A stretch of DNA of 64,000 bases from Aureimonas populi (GTDB lineage: Bacteria > Pseudomonadota > Alphaproteobacteria > Rhizobiales > Rhizobiaceae): positions 3,100,001-3,164,000 of the forward strand of contig NZ_CP072611.1 in assembly GCF_017815515.1 (NCBI RefSeq). Reading direction: 5' to 3'. A program made the position numbers and the translations under genes. Numbering within the stretch: position 1 is the stretch's first letter; every line of letters starts with the position of its first letter. Shown piece by piece: positions 1 through 8,466 of the stretch. The notes beneath the pieces were generated by a model. The model saw only the letters and a program-made list of their open reading frames with translations. It did not search any database and was not told the DNA's origin.

Positions 1-854
1 TGCTCCTGGCTTACCACGCGCACGGCGATGGGCATGAAGGCGTGGTCACGGCCGCAAAGCTCCGAGCATTGCCCGTAGAAGATGCCCTCGCGCACCGCCT
101 CGAAATAATACTCGTTGATCCGGCCCGGAATGGAATCGACCTTCACGCCCAGTGAGGGAAGCGCGAAGGAATGGATCACGTCGCCCGCGGTCGTCAGCAG
201 GCGCACCACCGTGTTCACCGGCACGACCATCTCGTTGTCCACGGCCAGAAGGCGCGGATAGAGGGTGCGGTCCTCCTTGCCGATGGCGGCGCGGTCGCCG
301 TCCTGCAGCATGTAGGAGAGGAAGGAGACGGGCTCCGCCCCCTCGGCGCCCGCCTCGGCCGCCAGCGCGCCGTCGGCGGCCGAGGCGGGCGCCGAGGGGG
401 CGGAGCCCGTCTCGGCCGGCTGGTACTCGTAGCCCCAATACCACTGGTAGCCGGTCGCCTTCACCGTCAGCTCGGGCTCGCGCGGCGGGTTGTACTGTGC
501 CGTCAGAAGCTGGAACGAGGGAATGGCGAGCGCCAGGAGGATGAGGACCGGCGCCAGCGTCCAGACGATTTCGATGGCGGTGTTGTGGCTGGTGCGCGAG
601 GGTGTGGGATTGGCGCTGGCCCGGTAGCGGAAGACGCACCAGGCCAGGAGCGCGGCCACGAAGACGGTAATGGGGATGATGAACCAGAGCGTGTAGTTCG
701 AGAACCAGTCGATCTGCGCCTTCTGCGGAGAGAGAGCCTCCTGCAGCCCCATCTGCCAGGGATGCGGCTGGCCGGGCGGGAGCTGCGCCTCCTGCGCAAG
801 CACCGTGACCGTCGTGCCCAGAAGCGTTGCGGCTGCAAGGATCGGTCTTTTCAC
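1..854 (-). CDS. coxB: Cytochrome c oxidase subunit II (3' end beyond window)
   Basis: Subunit II of an aa3-type cytochrome c oxidase, which carries the CuA centre that takes electrons from cytochrome c at the periplasmic face. The GTG start at 854 follows a GGGGAG ribosome site and a cleavable signal peptide (VKRPILAAATLL...). Two membrane segments precede a cupredoxin domain. The CuA motif CSELCGRDHAFM is visible at about residues 263-274, with an upstream VIHSFALPSL copper-ligand stretch. The gene runs off the left edge only a few residues after the CuA motif. Odd feature: residues about 148-178 are an Ala/Gly/Glu/Pro-rich stretch, encoded by a 39-bp perfect inverted repeat, set just before the conserved LQDGDRAAIG region. 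The rest of a cox operon should lie to the left. Confidence 0.95.
   Translation of the reverse strand, partial: MKRPILAAATLLGTTVTVLAQEAQLPPGQPHPWQMGLQEALSPQKAQIDWFSNYTLWFIIPITVFVAALLAWCVFRYRASANPTPSRTSHNTAIEIVWTLAPVLILLALAIPSFQLLTAQYNPPREPELTVKATGYQWYWGYEYQPAETGSAPSAPASAADGALAAEAGAEGAEPVSFLSYMLQDGDRAAIGKEDRTLYPRLLAVDNEMVVPVNTVVRLLTTAGDVIHSFALPSLGVKVDSIPGRINEYYFEAVREGIFYGQCSELCGRDHAFMPIAVRVVSQE
325..413. repeat. 39-bp perfect inverted repeat inside coxB
   Basis: Positions 325-363 are the exact reverse complement of 375-413, separated by 11 bases (364-374). The repeat is nearly all G and C, so the mRNA could form a very stable hairpin within the coding sequence. In coxB it encodes an Ala/Glu/Gly/Pro-rich linker. 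Both arms stay in frame. Confidence 0.95.
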
Positions 855-1256
855 GAATGCTCTCCCCGTATGATGGACTGCCGTGCACCGAGCCGAGCAG
901 CAATGTCCGCCCCGGGGAACGGGAAATGCTTCCCGAATTCGAATGCCGCCAATGTGCATCTGGCGCTCGCTTCAACCACGAAACCGCCGCTTCCGCAACA
1001 TAAGCCCTCCTCGACTCAAGCCCCAGTTTAGAGGCTGCCGTGACGCATGGATAGGTGTTTTGAGGACGGTATTTGGCCGCAGGGCGCGGCCGGGACGCCC
1101 CTTTGCCGGGAGCCTGCCGCCAAGCCTCGCGGGATCGCGGCGGCATATCCACCGTCCGGCCCTTCGGAACGAAGATCGCCGGCGGCGAGGTGCCCATCGC
1201 ATCAATTGTTTGCCATAAGCGGCGCAGGTCGCCACGATCGTGATTCGGATTGTTCG
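855..1256. other. Intergenic region between divergent coxB and ialB-like genes
   Basis: About 400 bases with no convincing gene. The short frames here have no ribosome site or family resemblance. It must hold the promoters of the leftward coxB gene and of the rightward IalB-family gene. I see no clear -35/-10 pair, FNR-type box or hairpin in it. Confidence 0.5.
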
Positions 1257-1772
1257 ATGATGACAATGTTCGCCGTCAGGGCCCTTGCCGCCCTTGCCAC
1301 CCTGCCGCTCCTGGCGGCTTCCGCCTCTGCCCAGTCGGGCACGACCGGCGCGGTCCGCTCCGAGCACGGCGCGTGGGCCGTTGTCTGCGACCAGCCGGCC
1401 GGCGCCGCCGGGGAGCAATGCGCCCTGCTCCAGAACGTGGTCGCGGACGACCGGCCCGAGATCGGCCTCTCGGTCCTGGCGCTGAAGACGGCGGACGGGC
1501 AGGCGCAGATCCTGCGCGTTCTCGCCCCGCTCGGCATCCTCCTGCCGAACGGCCTCGGCCTCTATGTGGACGGGCGCGATATCGGCCGGGCGCAGTTCGT
1601 GCGTTGCTTCGAGGACGGCTGCTACGCCGAGGTCATTCTCGATCCTACGCTTCTCTCCACGCTTTCGGACGGCGAGCAGGCCACCTTCATCGTCTTTCAG
1701 ACGCCGGAGCAGGGGATCGGCATCCCGGTCGACCTCGTCGGCTTCGGAGAGGGCTTCGCCGCCCTCCCCTGA
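1257..1772 (+). CDS. IalB-family (invasion-associated locus B) secreted protein
   Basis: A 171-residue exported protein. The N terminus is a typical signal peptide (MMTMFAVRALAALATLPLL ending ASASAQ). The mature part has the IalB pattern: a HGAWAVVCD opening strand, a CALLQNVV strand, and the closely spaced pair RCFEDGCYAE that should form a disulfide. The family is widespread in Hyphomicrobiales and was named from Bartonella, where it is linked to erythrocyte invasion; in free-living species the role is unknown. Three ATGs lie together at 1257, 1260 and 1266; the first is listed. It is followed by tldD after 43 bases and may be cotranscribed with it. Confidence 0.85.
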   Translation: MMTMFAVRALAALATLPLLAASASAQSGTTGAVRSEHGAWAVVCDQPAGAAGEQCALLQNVVADDRPEIGLSVLALKTADGQAQILRVLAPLGILLPNGLGLYVDGRDIGRAQFVRCFEDGCYAEVILDPTLLSTLSDGEQATFIVFQTPEQGIGIPVDLVGFGEGFAALP

Positions 1773-1815
1773 ACAGGCCTCCCGCCCCGTTCGTACCTGC
1801 CGCAAGGAGAGTGGA

Positions 1816-3231
1816 ATGACCGCTTCGCTGATCGAACGCTTCGACATTTCGCGCGCCGAGATCGAGGCCCTGTTGGGCGACACGCTGCGCGGCGCGGACG
1901 ACGGGGAGCTTTTCGTCGAATATCGGGAACAGGAGTCTCTCGTCTTCGACAATGGCCGCCTGAAGGCCGGAAACTTCTCGACCGATGGCGGCTTCGGGCT
2001 CCGGGCCGTGGCCGGCGAGGCGGTGGGCTTCGCCCATTCGGGCGAGCTTTCGCTGGCGGCGCTCAAGCGTGCGGCCAGTGTCGTATCGGCCGTGCGCGCC
2101 GGTCATCACGGCATCATGGCGGAAGCGCCGGCCGGCACCAACATGCGCCTCTACGGAGACGAGAACCCCATCCCCTCCCCGCCCTTCGAGACCAAGGTCC
2201 GTCTTCTGCAGGAGATCGACGCCTATCTGCGCGGCAAGGATGCCGAGGTGCGGCAGGTCTCCGTTTCGATCTCGGCCCTGTGGCAGGTGGTGGAGATCCT
2301 GCGGGCGGACGGGCGGCTGGTGCGCGACGTGCGCCCGCTGGTCCGGCTCAACGTTTCGGTGGTCGCCGGGCGTGGCGAGCGGCAGGAGTCGGGCTCGCAA
2401 GGCAGCGGCGGGCGCACGGGGCTCGCCGAATTCATGCAGGAGCGCAACTGGAAGGCGATCGCCGACGAGGCGCTCCGCCAGGCCAAGGTGAATCTCGAGG
2501 CCGTTCCCGCGCCGGCCGGCAGCTTCGACATCGTGCTCGGCTCCGGCTGGCCGGGCGTGATGCTGCACGAGGCGGTCGGCCACGGCCTGGAAGGCGATTT
2601 CAACCGCAAGAAGACCTCGGCCTTTGCCGGGCTGATGGGCCAGCAGGTCGCCGCCAGGGGCGTGACCGTGGTGGACGACGGCACCATCGCGGAACGGCGC
2701 GGCTCGCTCTCGGTGGACGACGAGGGAACGCCCACGGCCCGCAATGTGCTGATCGAGGACGGAAAGCTCGTCGGCTACATGCAGGATCGGCAGAACGCCC
2801 GCCTCATGGGCGTGGCCGCCACGGGCAACGGGCGGCGTGAATCCTACTCCCACGCCCCCATGCCCCGCATGACGAACACGATGATGCTCGCCGGCGACAG
2901 GACGCCGGCCGAGATCATCGCCTCAGTGAAGGACGGAATCTACGCCGTGTCCTTCGGCGGCGGGCAGGTGGACATCACCTCCGGCAAGTTCGTCTTCGGC
3001 TGCACGGAGGCCTACCGCATTCGCGGCGGCCTCGTGCAGGAGCCGATCAAGGGCGCCATGCTGATCGGCAACGGGCCCGAGGCGATGCATCGCGTGTCCA
3101 TGATCGGCAACGACCTGGCGCTCGACATGGGGGTCGGCATGTGCGGCAAGGCCGGCCAGAGCGTGCCGGTCGGCGTCGGCCAGCCGCATCTGCGCATGGA
3201 CGCGGTCACCGTGGGCGGCACACAGGCTTAA
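1816..3231 (+). CDS. tldD: Metalloprotease TldD
   Basis: Zinc-dependent protease of the TldD/PmbA (U62) family, which with its partner TldE degrades unfolded or modified peptides and is linked to microcin maturation and antitoxin turnover. It has 471 residues, normal for the family. The zinc motif HEAVGH is at residues 251-256, followed by GLEGD, and the C-terminal half carries the conserved SFGGGQVD and FGCTEAYRI segments. The ATG at 1816 is preceded by AAGGAGAGTG, which selects it over the longer frame upstream. No pmbA/tldE partner lies next to it. The gene faces pdxH, with a shared hairpin between them. Confidence 0.95.
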   Translation: MTASLIERFDISRAEIEALLGDTLRGADDGELFVEYREQESLVFDNGRLKAGNFSTDGGFGLRAVAGEAVGFAHSGELSLAALKRAASVVSAVRAGHHGIMAEAPAGTNMRLYGDENPIPSPPFETKVRLLQEIDAYLRGKDAEVRQVSVSISALWQVVEILRADGRLVRDVRPLVRLNVSVVAGRGERQESGSQGSGGRTGLAEFMQERNWKAIADEALRQAKVNLEAVPAPAGSFDIVLGSGWPGVMLHEAVGHGLEGDFNRKKTSAFAGLMGQQVAARGVTVVDDGTIAERRGSLSVDDEGTPTARNVLIEDGKLVGYMQDRQNARLMGVAATGNGRRESYSHAPMPRMTNTMMLAGDRTPAEIIASVKDGIYAVSFGGGQVDITSGKFVFGCTEAYRIRGGLVQEPIKGAMLIGNGPEAMHRVSMIGNDLALDMGVGMCGKAGQSVPVGVGQPHLRMDAVTVGGTQA

Positions 3232-3232
3232 G

Positions 3233-3278
3233 AGACCGTTTGAGAATTCGGCGACCCGTCCGAACGCATAAACGGTCT
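3233..3278. terminator. Bidirectional hairpin between tldD and pdxH
   Basis: A 9-bp stem (3233-3241 with 3270-3278, AGACCGTTT/AAACGGTCT) encloses an inner TTCGG/CCGAA stem, between two convergent stop codons. T residues follow on each side but no long U tract is present. Confidence 0.55.
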
Positions 3279-3890
3279 TTAAGGGTAGAGCCGCGTCACC
3301 GCCCAGGCATCCCCCGCGCTCTCGCGGGTGAAGCGGAAGCGGTCGTGGAGGCGGGAGGCGCCGTCCTGCCAGAACTCCATCTCGACCGGCTCCACGCGGA
3401 AGCCCGACCAGTGCGGCGGCCGCGCGATGTCGCCGGAACCGAAGCGCGCCTCCACCTCCGCCACCCGCGCCTCCAGCGTTCCGCGCGAATCGAGCGGGTG
3501 CGACTGGCGGGATGCCCAGGCGCCGATGCGGCTGCCGCGCGGGCGCGAGGCGTAATAGAGATCGGCCTCCTCCGGGCTCACGATCCCCACCGCGCCGCGC
3601 ACCCTCACCTGCCGGCGCAGGCTCTTCCAGTGGAAGCACAGCGCGGCCTTACGCGCGGCCTGAAGTTCCTGCCCCTTGGCGCTTTCGAAATTGGTGTAGA
3701 AGACGAATCCGCGCTGGTCGAACCCCTTGAGAAGGACCACGCGCGCATTGGGCAATCCTTGCGCGTCGACAGTGGCGAGCGTCATCGCGTTCGGATCGTT
3801 GGGCTCGGTTTGCGTCGCCGCGTCGAGCCATTGCGCGAAGATCGCGAAGGGATCGTCGGTTTCATCCAATTTTAGGGGTTCGGCAGCCAT
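3279..3890 (-). CDS. pdxH: Pyridoxamine 5'-phosphate oxidase
   Basis: FMN-dependent oxidase that turns pyridoxamine or pyridoxine 5'-phosphate into pyridoxal 5'-phosphate, the last step of vitamin B6 synthesis and salvage. It has 203 residues. Visible family marks are the [10 protein letters not shown] opening, RVVLLKGFD and [10 protein letters not shown] (FMN and substrate binding), and a C terminus ending WAVTRLYP, where the family usually reads W-x-x-x-R-L-x-P. The ATG at 3890 is 11 bases after a GGAG and gives the usual length; a longer frame begins upstream but would run past the divergent lipoprotein start. It is divergent from the small lipoprotein gene at 3965. Confidence 0.95.
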   Translation of the reverse strand: MAAEPLKLDETDDPFAIFAQWLDAATQTEPNDPNAMTLATVDAQGLPNARVVLLKGFDQRGFVFYTNFESAKGQELQAARKAALCFHWKSLRRQVRVRGAVGIVSPEEADLYYASRPRGSRIGAWASRQSHPLDSRGTLEARVAEVEARFGSGDIARPPHWSGFRVEPVEMEFWQDGASRLHDRFRFTRESAGDAWAVTRLYP

Positions 3891-3964
3891 TCTCGTCGTT
3901 CTCCACTCGCGTGACGGCGCCTTCATACTCTTCTCCCGGCCCCGACGGCAAAGATTTGAGCGCG

Positions 3965-4375
3965 ATGATTTCGATCCGCCCATCCCTCTTCCTCACCCTG
4001 TGCATCGCCGTCTCCGGCTGCACGGTCATCAGCGGCCAGGGGCTGGAGGACATGGTGGACCGCTCGCTCGTCACCGGTTCCATCGCGCCGCCGATCTCCG
4101 ATCCGGAGATCGATTCGGACGGGCGGGCCGTGCGCAACGCGGTTTCGGCGGCGGACCTTTCCACCGTCGAGGCGCGGCCCCTCGCCTGGGCCAACCCGCA
4201 GACCGGCGCGACGGGCTCCATCACCGCGATTACCGAAGAGCGCGCCGGCGGCCGCATCTGCCGCGCCTTCACCACCTCCCGGCAGCGCTTCGACGGGATC
4301 GCGCTCTATGCCGGGGAGGCATGCACGGCCGGCCAGGGCGAATGGACGCTGACGCGATTCACCACGAACGACTGA
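3965..4375 (+). CDS. Small RT0821/Lpp0805-like surface lipoprotein
   Basis: A 136-residue predicted lipoprotein. The signal sequence [12 protein letters not shown] ends in a lipobox with the acylated Cys near residue 19. The C-terminal half matches the RT0821/Lpp0805 surface-protein pattern: a W-x-N-P-x-T-G-A-T-G segment ([11 protein letters not shown]), then ICRAFTTS, then an [11 protein letters not shown] end. The function of this family is not known. The gene is divergent from pdxH and lies 106 bases before the DnaJ-family gene. Confidence 0.7.
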   Translation: MISIRPSLFLTLCIAVSGCTVISGQGLEDMVDRSLVTGSIAPPISDPEIDSDGRAVRNAVSAADLSTVEARPLAWANPQTGATGSITAITEERAGGRICRAFTTSRQRFDGIALYAGEACTAGQGEWTLTRFTTND

Positions 4376-4481
4376 CGTTCACTCCCTTCCAGTTCGGCTT
4401 CCGGCTCGCCATATAGGCGGCGAACGCTCTGGCGGGCCACTTCGCGCCCGCTCCGCCCTTGCGAACAGGAAGAAACCCGCG

Positions 4482-5423
4482 ATGCGCGACCCCTACGCTG
4501 TTCTCGGCGTGTCCAAGACCGCGAGCGAGGCCGAGATCAAATCGGCCTTCCGCAAACTGGCCAAGACCTATCACCCCGATACCAATGCGGACGACCCCTC
4601 GGCCGCGGCCCGATTCAACGAGGCGAATCAGGCTTACGAGATCCTGGGCGACAAGGAGAAGCGCGCCCAGTTCGATCGCGGCGAGATCGACGGCGAGGGA
4701 AAGCCCAAGTTCCAGGGCTTTCCTGGCGGCGGCAGCCCCTTCGGCGGGGGCGCCCGCTCCGGCGGGTTCGAGTTCCGGTCCTCGCCGGGTGGCGGGGCCG
4801 GTTTCGGCGAATCGGGTTTCTCTGACTTTTTCGAACAGGCCTTCGGGGGCGCCATGGGGCGCGGTGCCGGCCGTCGATCCGGCTTCGGCGCCGCGCGGAG
4901 CACGCCGGTGAAGGGCGAGGACATCCGCGCCACGCTGAAGGTCGCGCTGGAGGACGTCGTCTCACAGGACAAGGTGGAAGCGATCTTCCCCACCGGCAAG
5001 CGGCTGGCCATCAAGCTGCCGGCCGGGGTGGAGGACGGGCAGACCATTCGCCTGCGCGGCCAGGGCCAGCCTGCCGCCTTCGATGAAGGCCCGGCCGGCG
5101 ACGCGCTGGTCACGATCGTCTTCGCGGAGCATCCCCGCTTCAAGGTGCGGGACCGCGACCTTCTGATGGAGCAGCCGCTGCCGCTCGCAGACGCCGTGCT
5201 CGGCGGCCGGCTGATGGTGGACACACTGGACGGGCGCGTGGCCACCCGAATCGCGCCATGGACGAATTCGGGCCGCGTCCTGCGTCTGCGCGGCAAGGGG
5301 CTGACAACCAAGGACGGCGGGCGTGGCGATCTGCTCGTCACCCTCCAGATATCGCTGGACCGCGAGCCCGACCCGGCCCTCGCCGCCTTTCTGGAAGAGC
5401 GGCGCAAGGCCGCGGCCGAATAG
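4482..5423 (+). CDS. DnaJ-type co-chaperone (CbpA-like, no zinc finger)
   Basis: A 313-residue J-domain protein. The J domain fills residues 3-70 with the HPD motif at 31-33, which stimulates DnaK ATPase. A Gly/Phe/Ser-rich linker (about 80-145) follows, then two C-terminal substrate-binding beta domains. The CxxCxGxG zinc-binding region of true DnaJ is missing, which makes this the CbpA class. In Escherichia coli CbpA also binds curved DNA in the nucleoid; whether this homologue does is inference. The start ATG lies 9 bases after AACAGGAAG. The fabI gene follows after about 100 bases. Confidence 0.88.
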   Translation: MRDPYAVLGVSKTASEAEIKSAFRKLAKTYHPDTNADDPSAAARFNEANQAYEILGDKEKRAQFDRGEIDGEGKPKFQGFPGGGSPFGGGARSGGFEFRSSPGGGAGFGESGFSDFFEQAFGGAMGRGAGRRSGFGAARSTPVKGEDIRATLKVALEDVVSQDKVEAIFPTGKRLAIKLPAGVEDGQTIRLRGQGQPAAFDEGPAGDALVTIVFAEHPRFKVRDRDLLMEQPLPLADAVLGGRLMVDTLDGRVATRIAPWTNSGRVLRLRGKGLTTKDGGRGDLLVTLQISLDREPDPALAAFLEERRKAAAE

Positions 5424-5525
5424 AAACATTCCTGCGAAGAGCGTGATCGGCCCTGCGCTTGTCGCTCCCCGGCGCCTATGCCATACCGCCCCGCACCCGA
5501 TGGAGTGGTAACAGGGAGCGTCCCC

Positions 5526-6344
5526 ATGACGGAAACGAGCGGCCTGATGGCCGGCAAGCGCGGTCTCGTGCTGGGCGTGGCCAACAACAGGTCGATCGCG
5601 TGGGGCATCTGCAAGGCTCTCGCCGCGCAGGGGGCGGAGCTTGCCCTCACCTACCAGGGCGACGCGCTGAAAAAGCGGGTCGAGCCGCTGGCCGCCGAGC
5701 TGGGCGCCACGCTGGCCGGCCATTGCGACGTTTCGGACGCGGCCAGCATGGACGCCGTCTTCGCGCTTCTGGAAGAGAAGTGGGGCAAGCTGGACTTCCT
5801 CGTCCACGCCATCGGCTTTTCCGACAAGGATGAGCTGACCGGCCGCTACGTGGACACGAGCGAGGGCAATTTCTCCAAGACCATGCTGATCTCCGTCTAC
5901 TCCTTCACGGCGCTGGCCCAGCGCGCCGAGAAGCTGATGACGGAAGGCGGCTCCATGCTGACGCTGACCTATTACGGCGCCGAGAAGGTGATGCCGCACT
6001 ACAACGTCATGGGCGTGGCCAAGGCCGCGCTGGAGGCCTCGGTACGCTATCTGGCCGTCGATCTCGGCGGCAAGGCGATTCGCGTCAACGCCATCTCGGC
6101 CGGGCCGATCAAGACGCTCGCGGCCTCCGGCATCGGCGATTTCCGCTATATCCTGAAGTGGAACGAGTACAACTCGCCGCTCAAGCGCACCGTCACCATC
6201 GACGAAGTCGGCCAGTCGGCGCTCTACCTCCTGTCCGATATGTCCACCGCCGTGACCGGCGAGGTGCATCATGTCGATTCGGGCTACCACACCGTCGGCA
6301 TGAAGGCGGTGGACGCGCCCGACATCTCCGTCGTCAAGGACTGA
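5526..6344 (+). CDS. fabI: Enoyl-[acyl-carrier-protein] reductase (NADH), FabI
   Basis: Reduces trans-2-enoyl-ACP in the last step of each round of fatty-acid elongation. It is a 272-residue short-chain dehydrogenase of the FabI branch, shown by the nucleotide site GVANNRSIAWG (residues 17-27) and the catalytic Y-x6-K set at Tyr159 and Lys166, with a second conserved Tyr at 150. FabI is the target of triclosan. The start is the ATG at 5526 behind GGGAG; an upstream in-frame ATG has no ribosome site. Only five bases separate the stop from the GTG of the next gene, so they are probably cotranscribed. Confidence 0.95.
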   Translation: MTETSGLMAGKRGLVLGVANNRSIAWGICKALAAQGAELALTYQGDALKKRVEPLAAELGATLAGHCDVSDAASMDAVFALLEEKWGKLDFLVHAIGFSDKDELTGRYVDTSEGNFSKTMLISVYSFTALAQRAEKLMTEGGSMLTLTYYGAEKVMPHYNVMGVAKAALEASVRYLAVDLGGKAIRVNAISAGPIKTLAASGIGDFRYILKWNEYNSPLKRTVTIDEVGQSALYLLSDMSTAVTGEVHHVDSGYHTVGMKAVDAPDISVVKD

Positions 6345-6349
6345 TCGCC

Positions 6350-6970
6350 GTGTCGGCTCAGGCGCCCGCCGAGCCGGCGGCGCTCCCGTTGCTCTTCCTC
6401 TGCCGGCACGGCCAGACGGACTGGAACGCGCAAGGGCGCATACAGGGCCAGCGCGATATCCCGCTGAACGACACGGGCCGCGCGCAGGCCGCGCGCAACG
6501 GCGCCACGCTGCGCGAAATCCTGGGCGACGCGGTGCGGGAGTTCGACTTCATCGCCTCCCCCCTCGGGCGCACGATGGAGACCATGCGGATTCTCCGGCG
6601 CAACGCGGGACTGCCGGAGGAAGGCTTCTCAACCGACGCGCGGCTGAAGGAGCTTCATTTCGGCGAATGGCAGGGCTTCACCCTGGCCGAGATGGAAAAG
6701 CGCGAGCCCGGCGCCGTCGCGGCACGGAACCGCGACAAGTGGAATTATCTGCCGGCGGGCGCGCAGGCCGAGAGCTACGGCCTTCTGGCCCGCCGCGTCC
6801 GCCCGGTCTTCGAGAGGCTGAAGCGCCCCACCATCCTCGTCGCCCATGGCGGCATCACCCGCGCTTTCCTCCATCTCCATGCCGGCGTACCGCAGGCGGA
6901 TGCCGCGCACGCCGATATCCTGCAGGACCGCGTGCTGCGCTGGCAGGACGGCACGGCCGTCTGGGTCTAA
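6350..6970 (+). CDS. Histidine phosphatase family protein (phosphoglycerate mutase-like)
   Basis: A 206-residue member of the branch-1 histidine phosphatase family. The catalytic RHGQTDWN motif starts at Arg19-His20, the acid is in LKELHFGEWQGF, and the second histidine is in ILVAHGGITR. The substrate cannot be read from sequence; relatives act on phosphoglycerate, alpha-ribazole phosphate or other small phosphates. The GTG at 6350 is the only start that keeps the gene clear of the fabI stop codon. Its last four bases overlap the end of the convergent small gene at 6967-7185. Confidence 0.85.
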   Translation: MSAQAPAEPAALPLLFLCRHGQTDWNAQGRIQGQRDIPLNDTGRAQAARNGATLREILGDAVREFDFIASPLGRTMETMRILRRNAGLPEEGFSTDARLKELHFGEWQGFTLAEMEKREPGAVAARNRDKWNYLPAGAQAESYGLLARRVRPVFERLKRPTILVAHGGITRAFLHLHAGVPQADAAHADILQDRVLRWQDGTAVWV

Positions 6971-7185
6971 GCCGCTTCCACCACGATGAGGTGGACGGTC
7001 ATTCCGGGCCTCAGCGCCTGTGAGCCGAGCGTATCCGGCAGCGCATAGCGCCGCCCGTCATCCAAGACGAGGAAGTCCTCGCCCACCAGCGCCACGCGGC
7101 CGGAAGCGTCCTGCGCGCTGTCCGGGATGGAGGCGGCGACCGCGAGAGCGGAACAGCCGAACAACGCGACGATGCGGGCCGACAT
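6967..7185 (-). CDS. Small exported protein, DUF1344-like
   Basis: A 72-residue protein with an N-terminal signal peptide (MSARIVALFGCSALAVAAS) and a single small beta domain reading VALVGEDFLVLDDGRRYALP...ALRPGMTVHL. This resembles the short periplasmic DUF1344 proteins common in Hyphomicrobiales, whose role is unknown. The ATG at 7185 sits behind a strong AGGAGGTG ribosome site, which decides it over an ATG 63 bases upstream. The Cys near residue 11 might be a lipobox, but the context is poor. Confidence 0.65.
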   Translation of the reverse strand: MSARIVALFGCSALAVAASIPDSAQDASGRVALVGEDFLVLDDGRRYALPDTLGSQALRPGMTVHLIVVEAA

Positions 7186-7371
7186 GCAGCACCTCCTGCA
7201 ACCAAGGAACGCGGCCGGCCCGCAACCGGGCACGGGTAACGCATTCATCCAGAGTTTTCGGCGAATATGGCCTTTTCCCGCACGTCCCCGCTCAGGATTG
7301 GAATAAATCGAAGTTTGACCGCGGCGCCGGCCCTGCCATAAGAAACGGCACTATCTGTCTGCGGATCGCTC

Positions 7372-8466
7372 ATGTCACATAACAGCTTCGGCCATCTCTT
7401 CCGCGTCACCACCTGGGGCGAAAGCCACGGGCCGGCCATCGGATGCGTGGTGGACGGAACGCCGCCGGGCCTTCGCTTCCGGCTGAGCGACATCCAGGCC
7501 CTTCTCGACAAGCGCCGCCCCGGCCAGTCCCGTTACACCACGCAGCGGCGCGAACCGGATGAAGTGGAGATTCTCTCCGGCGTGGTGTCCGGCGATGCGG
7601 AAGGCGAGCTGATTTCCACCGGCACGCCGATCTCGCTGATGATCCGCAATGTCGACCAGCGCTCCAAGGATTATTCGGAGATCGCGCAGCGCTATCGGCC
7701 CGGCCATGCGGACATCGCCTACGACATCAAGTACGGCCTGCGCGATTATCGCGGCGGCGGGCGCTCTTCCGCGCGCGAGACGGCCACGCGCGTGGCCGCC
7801 GGCGCCATCGCGCGGCTCGTGGTGCCCGGCGTCAGGGTGCGCGGCGCGCTGGTCCAGATCGGGTCGGTGAAGATCGACAGGGCGCGCTTCGACTGGCACG
7901 AGGTGGACCGCAACCCCTTCTTCTGCCCGGACGCTGAGACCGCCGAGCGCTGGACGCAGCTTCTGGACGATACGCGCAAGCGCGGCTCCTCCATCGGCGC
8001 GGTGGTCGAGGTCGTGGCGGAGGGCGTGCCGGCCGGTCTCGGCGCGCCGCTCTACGGCAAGCTGGACCAGGATATCGCCGCCCATCTGATGTCGATCAAT
8101 GCCGTGAAGGGCGTGGAGATCGGCAACGGCTTCGAGGCGGCCGAGCTTTCCGGCGAGGAGAACGCCGACGAAATCCGCATGGGCGAGAACGGCGAGCCCG
8201 CCTTCCTTTCGAACAATGCCGGAGGCGTTCTGGGCGGCATCTCCACCGGCCAGCCCATCGTGGCGCGATTCGCGGTGAAGCCGACCTCTTCCATCCTCAC
8301 CCCGCGCCGCTCCATCGATGCCGAGGGGCAGGAGGTGGAGGTGATGACCAAGGGCCGGCACGACCCCTGTGTCGGCATTCGCGCAGTCCCGATCGGCGAA
8401 GCCATGGTCGCCTGTGCCCTCGCCGACCATTATCTGCGCCATCGCGGCCAGACAGGCCGCGGATGA
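7372..8466 (+). CDS. aroC: Chorismate synthase
   Basis: Converts 5-enolpyruvylshikimate 3-phosphate to chorismate, the branch point for aromatic amino acids, folate and ubiquinone, using reduced FMN. It has 364 residues, the usual length. Family signatures are the N terminus [17 protein letters not shown], the motif GRSSARETA, and the C-terminal motif [12 protein letters not shown]. The stop codon overlaps the next start as ATGA, so the deacetylase-fold gene is translationally coupled to it. Confidence 0.97.
   Translation: MSHNSFGHLFRVTTWGESHGPAIGCVVDGTPPGLRFRLSDIQALLDKRRPGQSRYTTQRREPDEVEILSGVVSGDAEGELISTGTPISLMIRNVDQRSKDYSEIAQRYRPGHADIAYDIKYGLRDYRGGGRSSARETATRVAAGAIARLVVPGVRVRGALVQIGSVKIDRARFDWHEVDRNPFFCPDAETAERWTQLLDDTRKRGSSIGAVVEVVAEGVPAGLGAPLYGKLDQDIAAHLMSINAVKGVEIGNGFEAAELSGEENADEIRMGENGEPAFLSNNAGGVLGGISTGQPIVARFAVKPTSSILTPRRSIDAEGQEVEVMTKGRHDPCVGIRAVPIGEAMVACALADHYLRHRGQTGRG

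Noticed and set aside
46-1266. A long reverse-strand open frame over coxB and the gap beside it
   Set aside because: It is a shadow of high-GC coxB. The real coxB frame ends at the GTG at 854 and shows the CuA motif; this frame has no family resemblance and repeats of Arg, Gly and Ala.
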